A DNA stretch of 64,000 nt, from the NCBI GenBank assembly GCA_963704295.1, contig OY969884.1:1674001-1738000 (forward strand), in the 5' to 3' direction. Each line of letters begins with the position of its first letter. The first letter of the stretch is position 1. The notes under the pieces are model-generated. The model ran no database searches and was not told the origin of the DNA. It saw nothing but the letters and a program-made list of their open reading frames with translations. A program made the translations under genes and the position numbers. Shown here piece after piece: positions 46,295-56,484 of the stretch. This stretch comes from JACCVL01 sp963704295 (GTDB lineage: Bacteria > Actinomycetota > Actinomycetes > Propionibacteriales > Nocardioidaceae).

Positions 46295-47121
46295 ACGAGC
46301 ACGAGCTCCAGCGGCGGCTCGGACAGCTCGTCGCCGACCAGCCGGCGCCGCGGCTGTCCAGCACGGACGCACTGAACAGGGGCCGCCGGCGGCTGCGGGC
46401 GCGACGGGTGGTCGCCGGCCTCGCCGGGTGCGGGCTCACTGTGGCCGCGGTCGCCGGGGTGACGGCCGCCTGGCCGGCCGACCCGGCCACCGACAGTGCG
46501 CCTCCGCCGGTGGCGGCGGCGGGCGAAGTGGCGCTGGCCGAGCTGAGCAACGCCGAGATCGTGCAGCGCTGCGTGCGGGCCGACAACAGCAGCATGCTGC
46601 CGGCCGATTTCGGCGCCGGATCCCGCGTCCTGGTTTCCGAGGTGGCGGGCGATCGGCTGCAGGCGGTGATTGTCGCCGACCAGGCGGACGTCTGGGCGCA
46701 GTGCGGGCTGTTCGACTACCCCCGCGCCGAGTTCAACGGGTACTCGGAGACCTACCCGATGGACGTCGACCCCGAGCCGGCTCAGCCCAGGGCAGAGATG
46801 AGCGGCTTCGGCTTCGGCCCGGACGGGTTCACCTGGACCGACCGCTACCCCACCGACGTGCACCGGGTCGAGGTGCGGTTCCGCGGCGGGCCGACGCTGA
46901 CGCGCCGGACGGTCGACGGCTTCGTGGTCTTCAACGCCGCCGTGGACGTGTTGGAGCCCGGCACCGGATCCGGGGAGCCGATGGCGACCAGGCCGTTCCG
47001 GGTGACGCTGTACGCGGCCGACGGCAGCGTCCTCGGGGCGACCAGCAGCTGGGTCGGACAGGGCCCGGAGCTGACCCTGCCGCCGGAGTATCACTCGCTG
47101 GTACCGCTGTCCGATCCCTAG
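46291..47121 (+). CDS. Single-pass membrane protein, putative anti-sigma or sigma-linked regulator
   Basis: A 276-residue protein. Cytoplasmic N-terminus of about 40 residues (MNEHELQRRLGQLVADQPAP, RGRRRLRARR), one transmembrane helix (VVAGLAGCGLTVAAVAGVTAA), and an extracytoplasmic domain of about 200 residues without recognised motifs. No zinc-binding HxxxCxxC motif is present, so it is not a classical ZAS anti-sigma. Overlap with the sigma gene supports a functional pair. Its TAG stop forms the beginning of the purC -10 box. Confidence 0.7.
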   Translation: MNEHELQRRLGQLVADQPAPRLSSTDALNRGRRRLRARRVVAGLAGCGLTVAAVAGVTAAWPADPATDSAPPPVAAAGEVALAELSNAEIVQRCVRADNSSMLPADFGAGSRVLVSEVAGDRLQAVIVADQADVWAQCGLFDYPRAEFNGYSETYPMDVDPEPAQPRAEMSGFGFGPDGFTWTDRYPTDVHRVEVRFRGGPTLTRRTVDGFVVFNAAVDVLEPGTGSGEPMATRPFRVTLYAADGSVLGATSSWVGQGPELTLPPEYHSLVPLSDP

Positions 47122-47130
47122 GATCGACCG

Positions 47131-48030
<900 letters not shown>

Positions 48031-48105
48031 CCGGGCGTCTTGCGAACCCGGCCGAGCCGGGGTCTACTCCCCGGGAGACCGCGTCCCCGACCCCGGAGGT
48101 TCCCC

Positions 48106-49656
48106 GTGCTGAACATGGCCGTGATGCTGGAGGACAGCGCCCGCGTCGCGCCGGACCGGGACGCGGTGGTTCTCGGTGACACTCGGCTCAGCTACGCGCA
48201 GGTCAACGCGGCCGCCGGGCAGGTGGCCAACCTGCTGGTGGAGCGTGGCGTCCAGCCCGGGGACAAGGTCGCGCTCACCTGTCCCAACCTGCCGTTCTTC
48301 CCGATCGTCTACTACGGGATCCTCAAGGCCGGCGCGGTGGTCGTCCCGCTGAACGTGTTGATGAAGGCGCGCGAGGTGGCCTACCACCTGGCCGACTCCG
48401 ACGCGGCGGCGTACTTCTGCTTCGAGGGCACCGAGGACCTGCCGATAGGCGCGGAGGGCTGGAAGGCGTACGGCGGCACTGACTCGTGCCGGGACTTCTT
48501 CCTGCTCACCGCCGACCCCGCGGCAACCTCGCCGATCGACGGCGCGGAGACGTTCGGGCGGGCCATCGGGGGGCAGTCACCGACCTTCGAGACCCGCGTC
48601 ACCGAGGCGACCGACACCGCGGTGATCCTCTACACCTCCGGCACTACCGGGCAACCCAAGGGCGCCGAGCTCACCCACGCGAACATGACCCTGAACGCCG
48701 CCAACCAGGTCCGGCTCTTCGGCACCCACGAGCGCGGCTGGGACACCTACCTGGTGACGCTGCCGCTGTTCCACTCCTTCGGCCAGACGGTGATGATGAA
48801 CGCCGGACTGTGCTTCGCCGGGACGCTGGTCCTGCTGCCGCGCTTCGACGCGAAGGCGGCACTGGGGCTGATGCAGTCCGAGGAGATCACCTTCTTCGCC
48901 GGTGTCCCGACGATGTACTGGGGTCTGCTCGGCGCGCTGGACGACTCGGTCGACGTGCACCGGATCGCCGCCAACCTGCGCGTTGCCGTCTCTGGCGGCT
49001 CGTCTCTCCCGGTGGAGATCATCAAGAACGTCCGGGAACGGTTCCACGTCCAGATCCAGGAGGGCTACGGCCTGTCCGAGACGTCGCCGGTGGCGACCTT
49101 CCAGCCGATGGGAGCCGAGCCGGTGCCGGGCTCGATCGGCAAGCCCATCTGGGGAATCGAGTGCAAGCTCATCGACTCGGAGTGGAAGGAGATCACCGGC
49201 GAGGACGAGGTCGGCGAGATCGCGATCCGCGGCTACAACATCATGAAGGGCTACTACAACCGGCTGGACGAGACGGCCGAGGTGATGCGGGACGGCTGGT
49301 TCCGCAGCGGGGACCTCGCCCGTCGGGACGCCGACGGCTACTACTACATCGTCGACCGCGCCAAGGACATGATCATCCGCGGTGGGTTCAACGTCTACCC
49401 GCGAGAGGTCGAGGAGGTGCTGCTGACCCACCCCGCCGTCTCGCTCGCGGCGGTGGTCGGCGTCCCGCACGAGTCGCACGGCGAGGAGGTCAAGGCGTAC
49501 GTGATCCGCGCCGAGGGCGACACCACGAGTGAGACCGAGCTGGTGGAGTGGGCCAAGGAGCAGATGGCCGGGTACAAGTACCCGCGCAGCATCGAGTTCC
49601 GCGACGCGCTGCCGATGACGGCGACCGGCAAGATCCTCAAGCGCGAGCTCGCCTGA
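48106..49656 (+). CDS. Long-chain acyl-CoA synthetase (AMP-forming)
   Basis: A 516-residue ANL-superfamily enzyme that activates a carboxylic acid as acyl-AMP and transfers it to CoA. Landmarks: YTSGTTGQPKGAELTH (P-loop), GYGLSETSP, GWFRSGDLARRDADGYYYIVDR in parts, KDMIIRGGFNVYPREVEE, and the C-terminal TATGKILKREL with the catalytic Lys. The chain length preferred is unknown. GTG 48106 has GGAGG six bases upstream. It stands among purine genes with no visible link; etfD elsewhere in the window belongs to fatty acid oxidation. Confidence 0.88.
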   Translation: MLNMAVMLEDSARVAPDRDAVVLGDTRLSYAQVNAAAGQVANLLVERGVQPGDKVALTCPNLPFFPIVYYGILKAGAVVVPLNVLMKAREVAYHLADSDAAAYFCFEGTEDLPIGAEGWKAYGGTDSCRDFFLLTADPAATSPIDGAETFGRAIGGQSPTFETRVTEATDTAVILYTSGTTGQPKGAELTHANMTLNAANQVRLFGTHERGWDTYLVTLPLFHSFGQTVMMNAGLCFAGTLVLLPRFDAKAALGLMQSEEITFFAGVPTMYWGLLGALDDSVDVHRIAANLRVAVSGGSSLPVEIIKNVRERFHVQIQEGYGLSETSPVATFQPMGAEPVPGSIGKPIWGIECKLIDSEWKEITGEDEVGEIAIRGYNIMKGYYNRLDETAEVMRDGWFRSGDLARRDADGYYYIVDRAKDMIIRGGFNVYPREVEEVLLTHPAVSLAAVVGVPHESHGEEVKAYVIRAEGDTTSETELVEWAKEQMAGYKYPRSIEFRDALPMTATGKILKRELA

Positions 49657-49727
49657 GCACACCCGCGGGACGCCCTCGTCTAGGCTCGTCGCGTCCCGAG
49701 CCTCCCCCGTACGCCCGAGGAGTTCGC

Positions 49728-49985
49728 ATGGCCCGCGTCGTCGTCGACGTGATGCTCAAGCCCGAGATCCTCGACCCCCAGGGCAAGGCCGTGCACGGTG
49801 CGCTGCCCCGGCTCGGCTTCGAGGGCGTCACCGACGTCCGTCAGGGCAAGCGCTTCGAGCTCGAGCTGGACGGTGAGCTGACGCCGGAGCGGCTCGAGCA
49901 GGTCCGCGCGATGGCGGCGACACTGCTGTCCAACCCGGTGATCGAGGACTTCGCGGTGCGCGTGGACGGGGAGTCGGCAGCGTGA
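49728..49985 (+). CDS. purS: Phosphoribosylformylglycinamidine synthase subunit PurS
   Basis: An 85-residue small subunit of FGAM synthetase: MARVVVDVMLKPEILDPQGKAV in part, LGFEGVTDVRQGKRFELEL, ATLLSNPVIEDFAVRV. It bridges PurQ and PurL and helps ammonia transfer. ATG 49728 has GAGGAG upstream and a TAGGCT box at 49681-49686, so it has a short leader. Overlaps purQ by four bases (GTGA). Confidence 0.95.
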   Translation: MARVVVDVMLKPEILDPQGKAVHGALPRLGFEGVTDVRQGKRFELELDGELTPERLEQVRAMAATLLSNPVIEDFAVRVDGESAA

Positions 49986-50653
49986 GGGTCGGAGTGGTCA
50001 CCTTCCCCGGGTCGCTCGACGACGTCGACGCGGCCCGTGCGGTCGGGCTGGCCGGCGGCGAGCCGGTGCCGCTGTGGCACGGTGACCACGACCTCCGCGG
50101 GGTCGACGCGGTGGTGCTGCCCGGCGGGTTCTCGTACGGCGACTACCTGCGCTGCGGGGCGATCGCCCGGTTCGCCCCGGTGATGACCGAGCTGGCCGAC
50201 GCCGCCCGCGGCGGGCTGCCGGTGCTCGGCATCTGCAACGGGTTCCAGGTGCTCTGCGAGTCGCACCTGCTCCCCGGCGCCCTGATCCGCAACGACCATC
50301 GCAAGTTCGTCTGCCGCGACCAGCGGCTGCGGATCGAGAACGCCGACACGGTGTGGACGTCGGCCTACGGCACCGGTGAGGAGATCGTGGTGCCGCTGAA
50401 GAACGGCGAGGGCGGGTTCGTCGCCGACCGGGCGACGCTGGACCGGCTCGAGGGCGACGGGCAGGTGGTAGCCCGCTACGTCGGGGACAACCCGAACGGG
50501 TCTGCGCGCGACATCGCCGGCATCAGCAACGAGACGGGCACCGTGGTCGGGTTGATGCCTCACCCCGAACACGCGGTCGAGCCGCTGTGCGGCCCCGGCA
50601 CCGACGGCCTCGGTTTCTTCACCTCGGTGCTGCACCGCCTGGTCCGCAGCTGA
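49982..50653 (+). CDS. purQ: FGAM synthase glutaminase subunit PurQ
   Basis: A 223-residue class-I glutamine amidotransferase that feeds ammonia to PurL. The nucleophile is Cys85 in PVLGICNGFQVL and the catalytic His/Glu pair lies in GLMPHPEHAVEPL. GTG 49982 overlaps the purS stop. purL is 1.8 kb further, separated by two minus-strand genes. Confidence 0.96.
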   Translation: MRVGVVTFPGSLDDVDAARAVGLAGGEPVPLWHGDHDLRGVDAVVLPGGFSYGDYLRCGAIARFAPVMTELADAARGGLPVLGICNGFQVLCESHLLPGALIRNDHRKFVCRDQRLRIENADTVWTSAYGTGEEIVVPLKNGEGGFVADRATLDRLEGDGQVVARYVGDNPNGSARDIAGISNETGTVVGLMPHPEHAVEPLCGPGTDGLGFFTSVLHRLVRS

Positions 50654-50680
50654 GCCGACGCGCCGGCGGCGGACGCCCGC

Positions 50681-51217
50681 TCAACTGCTGCGCAGTGCGA
50701 CGTCGTCGAGCTGGAAGTCGGTCCGGTTGCTCTGGTCTTCCGTGGCCACGAACCGCAGCGTGATGGTGCGGCCGAGGTACCGGTTCATGGCCACCGTGTA
50801 CTTGACGTACGTGCCGGTGGCGTCGGCGCTGGACAGCGTCCGGACGGTTTGGGTGATGCCGTTGCGGGTGACCCGCACCTTGAACGTGTCGTCGGTGTTG
50901 CCGGCCGGCTCCTCGGACGAGGTCTTCAGCCAGAACGTCAACCGGGCGGCGGTGCCGTTCGGGATGGACACGCGCTGGGCCAGCGTGTCGGAGTGCGGGG
51001 TGCCGTTGCCGCCCATCCAGGCGATCCAGGCGCCGCTGTGCGGGTCCGAGGTGGTCAGGCTGTCCTCGGGGTTGCCGGACCAGGCGCCGTTGTCACCCTG
51101 CTCGAACCCGCCGTTGCGGAGCAGGTTGCCGGGCGCGGCGGACGCGGGAGCGCCGGCGGCTCCGACCAGCGCGGCGGACAGCGTGAGGCCGATAGACGCG
51201 GCGACGAGACGCTTCAT
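50681..51217 (-). CDS. Secreted beta-sandwich protein of unknown function
   Basis: A 178-residue exported protein: signal peptide MKRLVAASIGLTLSAALVG... cleaved near APASAAP, then a jelly-roll domain with NLLRNGGFEQGDNGAW, LTFWLKTSSEEPAG, and TDFQLDDVALRSS. The NGGFE start and LDDV end are typical of carbohydrate-binding-like galactose-binding domains. No catalytic domain is attached. ATG 51217 has GAGGGG upstream. It interrupts the purSQ and purL pair in the opposite orientation. Confidence 0.78.
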   Translation of the reverse strand: MKRLVAASIGLTLSAALVGAAGAPASAAPGNLLRNGGFEQGDNGAWSGNPEDSLTTSDPHSGAWIAWMGGNGTPHSDTLAQRVSIPNGTAARLTFWLKTSSEEPAGNTDDTFKVRVTRNGITQTVRTLSSADATGTYVKYTVAMNRYLGRTITLRFVATEDQSNRTDFQLDDVALRSS

Positions 51218-51376
51218 GGGGATCCCCTCGTGACGGGCTGTTCGGCTCGGATCGAGCCAGCGGCACGGTAGCCCTCACCACCATCCCTCCGACGGGGTAA
51301 CTGGATCAGAGGGGGGAAATGACTCAGCGTGACTATCGGAGATAGCTCGATCGGGGGGCGCCCGCCGGCTCGGCGC

Positions 51377-52222
51377 TCAGCCGGACGCCACCAGCCCCAC
51401 CGCGAGTCCGGCCAGCAGCAGCCCGGCGGTCTGCGGTCGGCTGATCCGCTCGCGCAGCACCAGGGCCGCGAGCAGCACAGTGGCGCCGGGGTACAGCGAC
51501 GACAGCACCGCCGCGACGGTGAGCAGCCCGGTCTGGGTGGCCAGCAGGAAGAGCACGGTCGCGGCGGTCCCGAGCACTCCCACGCCGATGCCGAGGCTGG
51601 CGGCCCGGTCCCGCGGCAGCCAGTCGCTGCGCAGTACCGCGGCCAGCGCCGCGGTCGCCAGCACGGCCATCGCCTGGGTGAGCGTCAGCGGTCCGAAGCC
51701 GGCGCTGTCGGGCACCTGGGCGAGGCTGGAGAACAGCACCCCGAAGCCGAGACCGGCAAGCATCCCGTCCACCAGCCCGGCGTTGTGCGACCGCAGGTGC
51801 GCCGGCCGGTCCGCATCCTCGGGGACGAGCGACACCAGCCAGATCGCCGGCAGCGCACAGGCCACACCGGCCCAGGTCACGGTCGACGGCCGGTCTCCGG
51901 TCAGGACGCCGACGGCGACCGGAACCAGCGCGGAGAGCAGTGCCGACACCGGGGCCACCACCGTCATCGTGCCGCCGGCGAGGCCGCGGTAGAGGAAGCC
52001 GGCCCCGGCTCCACTCCCGACGCCCGCGAGCGCCGACCAGACCCAGTCGCTCACGGTCGGGTCGCCGCCGACGGTGACAGCGAGGCCGAGCGTCAACACG
52101 GTGGCGGTGGACTGCGACGCCACCGCCACCGCCCACGGGCTGGTCTGACGGGAGAGCAGGCCGGCGAAGAAGTCCGACAGCCCGTACGCCAGCGCACAAC
52201 CCAGCGAGAGCACGACGACCAC
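51377..52222 (-). CDS. EamA/DMT-family transporter
   Basis: A 281-residue protein with ten predicted transmembrane helices in two EamA repeats (first half ALAYGLSDFFAGLLSRQ, second half AGLGFGVLFSSLAQ; end VLSSLYPGATVLLAALVLRERI). Drug/metabolite family members export amino acids, nucleotides or sugars. GTG 52222 follows TACAGT (minus strand, 52229-52234) by six bases, giving a start at the first helix; longer in-frame starts up to 52318 are less likely. Substrate unknown. Confidence 0.83.
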   Translation of the reverse strand: MVVVLSLGCALAYGLSDFFAGLLSRQTSPWAVAVASQSTATVLTLGLAVTVGGDPTVSDWVWSALAGVGSGAGAGFLYRGLAGGTMTVVAPVSALLSALVPVAVGVLTGDRPSTVTWAGVACALPAIWLVSLVPEDADRPAHLRSHNAGLVDGMLAGLGFGVLFSSLAQVPDSAGFGPLTLTQAMAVLATAALAAVLRSDWLPRDRAASLGIGVGVLGTAATVLFLLATQTGLLTVAAVLSSLYPGATVLLAALVLRERISRPQTAGLLLAGLAVGLVASG

Positions 52223-52417
52223 GCCGGGACTGTACGAGGACAGACCGCCGATGCCGACCCGGAGGTGGTGCCGGCACCGCACGGCCCCGGTCCGGCCGCG
52301 TCGCCGCGGTAGGCCCACCCCGCGCTGAGCGTGACGCTTGCCCGCGGTTCTGCACGGCGTGCCGCCGCGAAACGGTCACTACCAGCGGGGGTGGGGGGCG
52401 TGGGTAGGGTTCGCCGG

Positions 52418-54751
52418 GTGACCGACGCTGCCCCGACGAGCGTCCCGACCCGGCTGCCCGTCGACACCGTGCAGCACGCGGCGGACACGCCCGAGCACGA
52501 GCAGCCCTGGGCCGAGCTCGGCCTGCGCGCCGACGAGTACGACCGGATCCGCACCATCCTCGGTCGCCGGCCGACCAGCTCCGAGCTGGCCATGTACTCG
52601 GTGATGTGGTCCGAGCACTGCTCGTACAAGTCCAGCAAGGTGCACCTGAGCCGCTTCGGCGAGCTCCCGCCGAGCACGCCGGTCGGCCGACTGCTGGCCG
52701 GGATCGGCGAGAACGCCGGTGTGCTCGACATCGGCCACGGTTACGCGGTGACGTTCAAGATCGAGTCCCACAACCACCCGAGCTACGTCGAGCCGTACCA
52801 GGGCGCGGCCACCGGTGTCGGCGGGATCGTCCGCGACATCCTCGCGATGGGCGCACGCCCGGTGGCCGTCATGGACCCGCTGCGGTTCGGCCCGCTGGAC
52901 GCGCCGGACACGGCGCGCGTGCTGCCCGGCGTGGTCGCCGGAGTCGGTGGCTACGGCAACTGCCTCGGCCTGCCCAATGTCGGTGGCGAGGTCGTCTTCG
53001 ACCCATCGTACGCGGGCAACCCGCTGGTCAACGCCCTGTGCGTGGGCGTCCTGCGGCACGAGGACCTGCACCTGGCCAACGCGTCGGGCACCGGCAACGC
53101 GGTGATCCTGTACGGAGCGCGGACCGGTGGTGACGGCATCGGTGGCGTGTCGGTGCTCGCCAGCGAGACGTTCAGCGACGCCGACGGTGGCGGCGGGCCG
53201 GTCAAGCGGCCGAGCGTCCAGGTCGGCGACCCGTTCATGGAGAAGCTGCTCATCGAGTGCACGCTCGAGCTGTTCGCCGCCGGACTCGTCAGCGGCATCC
53301 AGGACCTCGGCGGTGCTGGGTTGTCCTGCGCCACTTCGGAGCTGGCCAGCGCGGGGGACGGCGGCATGCACGTCTGGCTCGACCGGGTGCCGCTGCGGGA
53401 CTCCTCGCTCGCGCCCGAGGAGATCTTGATGAGCGAGAGCCAGGAACGGATGATGGCCGTCGTCGAGCCGCGGCACGTCGACGACTTCCTCGCCATCTGC
53501 GCCCGCTGGGAGGTCGAGGCGCACGTGGTCGGCGCGGTCACGACGGTCACCGACGCAGACCGCGCGCGGGGTGGTCGGCTGGTGGTCGAGTGGCATGGCG
53601 AGACCGTCGTGGATGTGCCGCCGCGGACGGTGGCGCACGAGGGGCCGGTCTACGAGCGGCCGTACGCCCGCCCCGCCGACCAGGACGCCCGGGAGGCCGA
53701 CGGGGCGGAACGGCTAGTCCGCCCCGGTACGGGCGCGGAGCTTCGGGAGACGGTGCTGCGGTTGGCGGCCGCGCCGAACCTCGCCGACCGGTCCTGGGTC
53801 ACCGACCAGTACGACCGGTACGTCCGGGGCAACACCGTGCTCGCGCAGCCGGAGGACGCCGGCGTCGTCCGGGTGGACGAGGAGACCGGGCTGGGGGTGG
53901 CCGTGGCCACGGACTGCAACGGTCGGTTCTGCCGCCTCGACCCGTACCGCGGGGCACAGCTCGCGCTGGCCGAGGCGTATCGCAACGTCGCGGTGGTCGG
54001 GGCCCAGCCGCTCGCGGTCAGCGACTGCCTCAACTTCGGGTCGCCGGAGGATCCCGAGGTGATGTGGCAGTTCGAGCGGACGGTGGCCGGGCTGGTCGAC
54101 GGCTGTCGCGAGCTGGGGTTGCCGGTGACCGGCGGTAACGTGAGCTTCTACAACCAGACCGGAGCGGTGGCGATCCTTCCGACGCCGGTGGTCGCGGTCC
54201 TTGGCGTGCTCGACGACGTGCGACGCCGGGTGCCGCACGGCTTCGCCGCTCCGGGCCGGTCGATCCTGCTGCTCGGCGAGACCCGGGAGGAGCTGTCCGG
54301 CTCGGAGTGGGCGCACGTGGTGCACGGGCACCTCGGCGGCCGGCCGCCTGCGGTGGACCTGTCGGGCGAGCGGGCGCTGGCGGAGCTGATGCGCGCCGCG
54401 GTGACCGCCGGGTTGGTCGAGTCCGCGCACGACCTGTCCGACGGTGGGCTGAGCCAGGCGCTGGTCGAGTGCTGCCTGCGGCACGGCGTCGGTGCTCGGG
54501 TCCGCCTGCCGGGCGGTGTCGACCCGTTCGTCACGCTGTTCAGCGAGTCGGCCGGTCGTGCGCTGGTGTCGGTCCCCGCGGAGACCGAGCAGGCGTTCCT
54601 GGCTATGGCGACCGAGCGCGGGGTCGCGTGCGCACGGCTTGGCGTTACCGACGCGACGCCCGGCGTGCGCGTCGACGGGCTCTTCGACCTGTCGCTGGAC
54701 GAGCTGCGGGCGGCGTGGTCCTCGACGCTTCCCGCCGCGCTCGGCCCCTGA
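52418..54751 (+). CDS. purL: FGAM synthase subunit PurL (small form)
   Basis: A 777-residue ATPase subunit that makes FGAM from FGAR. Landmarks: AMYSVMWSEHCSYKSSKVHL in part, FKIESHNHPSYVEPYQGAATG, GGYGNCLGLPNVGGE, MEKLLIECTLELF and DLGGAGLSCATSELA, and in the second half ESAHDLSDGGLSQALVE. The length fits the PurSQL type. GTG 52418 follows TAGGGT (52405-52410) by seven bases: leaderless. A strong palindrome follows the gene. Confidence 0.97.
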   Translation: MTDAAPTSVPTRLPVDTVQHAADTPEHEQPWAELGLRADEYDRIRTILGRRPTSSELAMYSVMWSEHCSYKSSKVHLSRFGELPPSTPVGRLLAGIGENAGVLDIGHGYAVTFKIESHNHPSYVEPYQGAATGVGGIVRDILAMGARPVAVMDPLRFGPLDAPDTARVLPGVVAGVGGYGNCLGLPNVGGEVVFDPSYAGNPLVNALCVGVLRHEDLHLANASGTGNAVILYGARTGGDGIGGVSVLASETFSDADGGGGPVKRPSVQVGDPFMEKLLIECTLELFAAGLVSGIQDLGGAGLSCATSELASAGDGGMHVWLDRVPLRDSSLAPEEILMSESQERMMAVVEPRHVDDFLAICARWEVEAHVVGAVTTVTDADRARGGRLVVEWHGETVVDVPPRTVAHEGPVYERPYARPADQDAREADGAERLVRPGTGAELRETVLRLAAAPNLADRSWVTDQYDRYVRGNTVLAQPEDAGVVRVDEETGLGVAVATDCNGRFCRLDPYRGAQLALAEAYRNVAVVGAQPLAVSDCLNFGSPEDPEVMWQFERTVAGLVDGCRELGLPVTGGNVSFYNQTGAVAILPTPVVAVLGVLDDVRRRVPHGFAAPGRSILLLGETREELSGSEWAHVVHGHLGGRPPAVDLSGERALAELMRAAVTAGLVESAHDLSDGGLSQALVECCLRHGVGARVRLPGGVDPFVTLFSESAGRALVSVPAETEQAFLAMATERGVACARLGVTDATPGVRVDGLFDLSLDELRAAWSSTLPAALGP

Positions 54752-54762
54752 CCCCCCGCCCG

Positions 54763-54889
54763 CCCTGGTCACGATCCGCGACTTTTGCAGGTCACGGCTC
54801 TGCGAAAGTCGCGGATCGTGACCAGGGGTCTTTGCGGATCGCGGATCGTGACCAGGGGTCTTGCGGATCGCGGATCGTGACCAGGGGTG
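54763..54889. repeat. Imperfect inverted repeat plus tandem 29/30-bp repeats after purL; probable terminator
   Basis: Arms 54763-54790 and 54800-54827 are reverse complements except for one base (core GATCCGCGACTTTTGCA against TGCGAAAGTCGCGGATC) with a 9-base loop. The right arm then continues into direct repeats starting GCGGATCGTGACCAGGGG at 54811, 54841 and 54870. It lies between convergent purL and the DUF1906 gene. Confidence 0.85.
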
Positions 54890-54897
54890 CTCGGGTG

Positions 54898-56316
54898 TCA
54901 GCCGCGGCCAACCCGCCCGTTACCCAGCGCCCGCCAGAGGTCTCGGTCGACGACGCCGTTGTCTGGCAGGCCCACGGCCCGCTCGTACGCCCGCACCGCC
55001 GCCGCGGTCGCCACCGTGAACACCCCGGTCCGGGGCACCGTCCGTCCGGCGGCTCGCAGCGCCCGCTGCAGCCGCCAGACCGCCTGCGCGTCCGAGCCGA
55101 CCTTGAGCAGCGGGTGCCGCCCGTTCGAGAGCAAGACCAGCCACGACCGGGTGGTCAGCCGCCCGCTGACCGGCAGGTCACGCGCCACCTGCAGTCGCTT
55201 GAGCGCTCGCGCCATCGGCTGGTCGAACCGCTCGCTCACCGCTGCCTTCGTCCAGCCGCCGCGGCGCAGCAGGCATCGGGCGGCGGCCACTCGGGGTCCC
55301 TTGTGTCCGCGCTCCAGCACCGGGTACGACGGGAAGGTCAACCGGCGGTCGCAGGTGCCGGTCTGCGGTCGGGCGCGGGAGCCCTTGCCGACACTGAGCC
55401 AGTTGCGGTCGATGGCCATGCCCAGGCCGCCGTAGGTCGCCGTGACGTCGAGTTGGTACTGGTGCAGGCGCTTGCTGCCCCGCCAGAAGTCCCCCGACAG
55501 GTACGGCTCGCCCTGGAGGTCTGCCCGCCCGTTGCCCCAGGCGAACCACAGCTGGTCCGGCCACGTCCAGCGGTCCCCGTTGCGGTGCCTGGCCACGTCC
55601 ACTGCCTGGATCGCGGCGGAGGCGCTGGAGTAGAGGCCGGAGCGGTAGCCGAGCTTGTGCAGCCGCTCGGTCCAGGCGTCCACGTGGGTGAGGACCGCCT
55701 TGTTGCACCGGGAGTTGGTGCGCTCGTACCACTCGATGTCGAGGTACAGCGTGCTGCCGGGCCCGATGCCGAAGTGTCGCGCCTTGGCGACCGACGCGTC
55801 GGCCGCCCAGGTGCCCTGCCGGTGCGCCTTGTGCGGGCGGGCGGACATCCGCGGCTTGGAGGGGGTCGGATCGCCCTGCTGGAAACAGGGTGCCTGCAGG
55901 CCGACGTGGATGGGCAGGATCCGCCAGCCGCGGCTGTGCTGGCGGCGCACCCAGGCCGGGTCGAGGTACGGCTGCGCGCTCTCCGGACAGGCACGACCGG
56001 ACCCGCTGATGTAGATGCCCACCGCGGAGAACGGCGAGGTCCGACGCCAGGTGTCCATCGCCGCGCTGCTCGGGGTGACACACCGGTCGAACCCGAAGCC
56101 GGTGAACGAGCGCGGGGTCCGGATCATCTTGGGTCCGCGCGGCGCGGCGACCGGCGCGGCGGCTGGCGTCGCGGCCGCAACGCCGACCCGGGCGCCGGGC
56201 GCGGTGGCGCTCTGCCCGCCGACCGCCGATCCGGACGCGGGGGCGAGCGGGAGCACCAGCAACGCGGCGGTGGCCGGGGCGGCGATCAGGGCGGGGGGAA
56301 GTCGTCGCATGCGCAC
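54898..56316 (-). CDS. Secreted DUF1906 (GH25-like) protein with peptidoglycan-binding domains
   Basis: A 472-residue exported protein. Signal peptide (MRMRRLPPALIAAPATAALL), Ala/Pro linker, then a DUF1906 glycoside-hydrolase-like TIM barrel (FTGFGFDRCVTPSSAAMDTW, AVGIYISGSG, ILPIHVGLQ, TLYLDIEWYE with candidate acidic residues, AWGNGRADL), and two C-terminal PG-binding-1 domains (VLERGHKGPRVAAARCLL; LKVGSDAQAVWRLQRAL). Probable cell-wall hydrolase. GTG 56316 follows TACCGT (minus strand, 56323-56328) by six bases; ATG 56310 is the next choice. Confidence 0.82.
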   Translation of the reverse strand: MRMRRLPPALIAAPATAALLVLPLAPASGSAVGGQSATAPGARVGVAAATPAAAPVAAPRGPKMIRTPRSFTGFGFDRCVTPSSAAMDTWRRTSPFSAVGIYISGSGRACPESAQPYLDPAWVRRQHSRGWRILPIHVGLQAPCFQQGDPTPSKPRMSARPHKAHRQGTWAADASVAKARHFGIGPGSTLYLDIEWYERTNSRCNKAVLTHVDAWTERLHKLGYRSGLYSSASAAIQAVDVARHRNGDRWTWPDQLWFAWGNGRADLQGEPYLSGDFWRGSKRLHQYQLDVTATYGGLGMAIDRNWLSVGKGSRARPQTGTCDRRLTFPSYPVLERGHKGPRVAAARCLLRRGGWTKAAVSERFDQPMARALKRLQVARDLPVSGRLTTRSWLVLLSNGRHPLLKVGSDAQAVWRLQRALRAAGRTVPRTGVFTVATAAAVRAYERAVGLPDNGVVDRDLWRALGNGRVGRG

Positions 56317-56424
56317 CAGGCGACGGTAGGTGCCCAGCGCTCCAGGACCAGCACAACATGCCCGGAATGGACCGATCGGATGATGCGGGTGGGACAGTTG
56401 GGACCACGCCGGGACCGAGCGATG

Positions 56425-56466
56425 ACGCATTTCGGTTGCCAGGACGACGGGAATGCATCAGCACCG
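56425..56466. promoter_or_regulatory. Second copy of the 42-bp inverted repeat
   Basis: Arms GATGACGCATTTC (56425-56437) and GGAATGCATCAGC (56454-56466) with a 16-bp spacer. Arm length and spacer are the same as at 15455-15496, and 30 of 42 positions agree. It lies between the divergent DUF1906 and sterol-carrier genes, one base before an ATG (56467) and 18 bp before the preferred GTG 56485. Confidence 0.55.
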
Positions 56467-56484
56467 ATGCCTACGCTGAGGGTC

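Noticed and set aside
51316..51328. GAAATGACTCAGC, resembling one arm of the 42-bp inverted repeat
   Set aside because: No matching left arm at the required 16-bp spacing (51287-51299), so I treat it as chance.
54811..54889. CRISPR array suggested by repeats of 29-30 bp
   Set aside because: Copies are adjacent without unique spacers and derive from the palindromic terminator; no cas genes.
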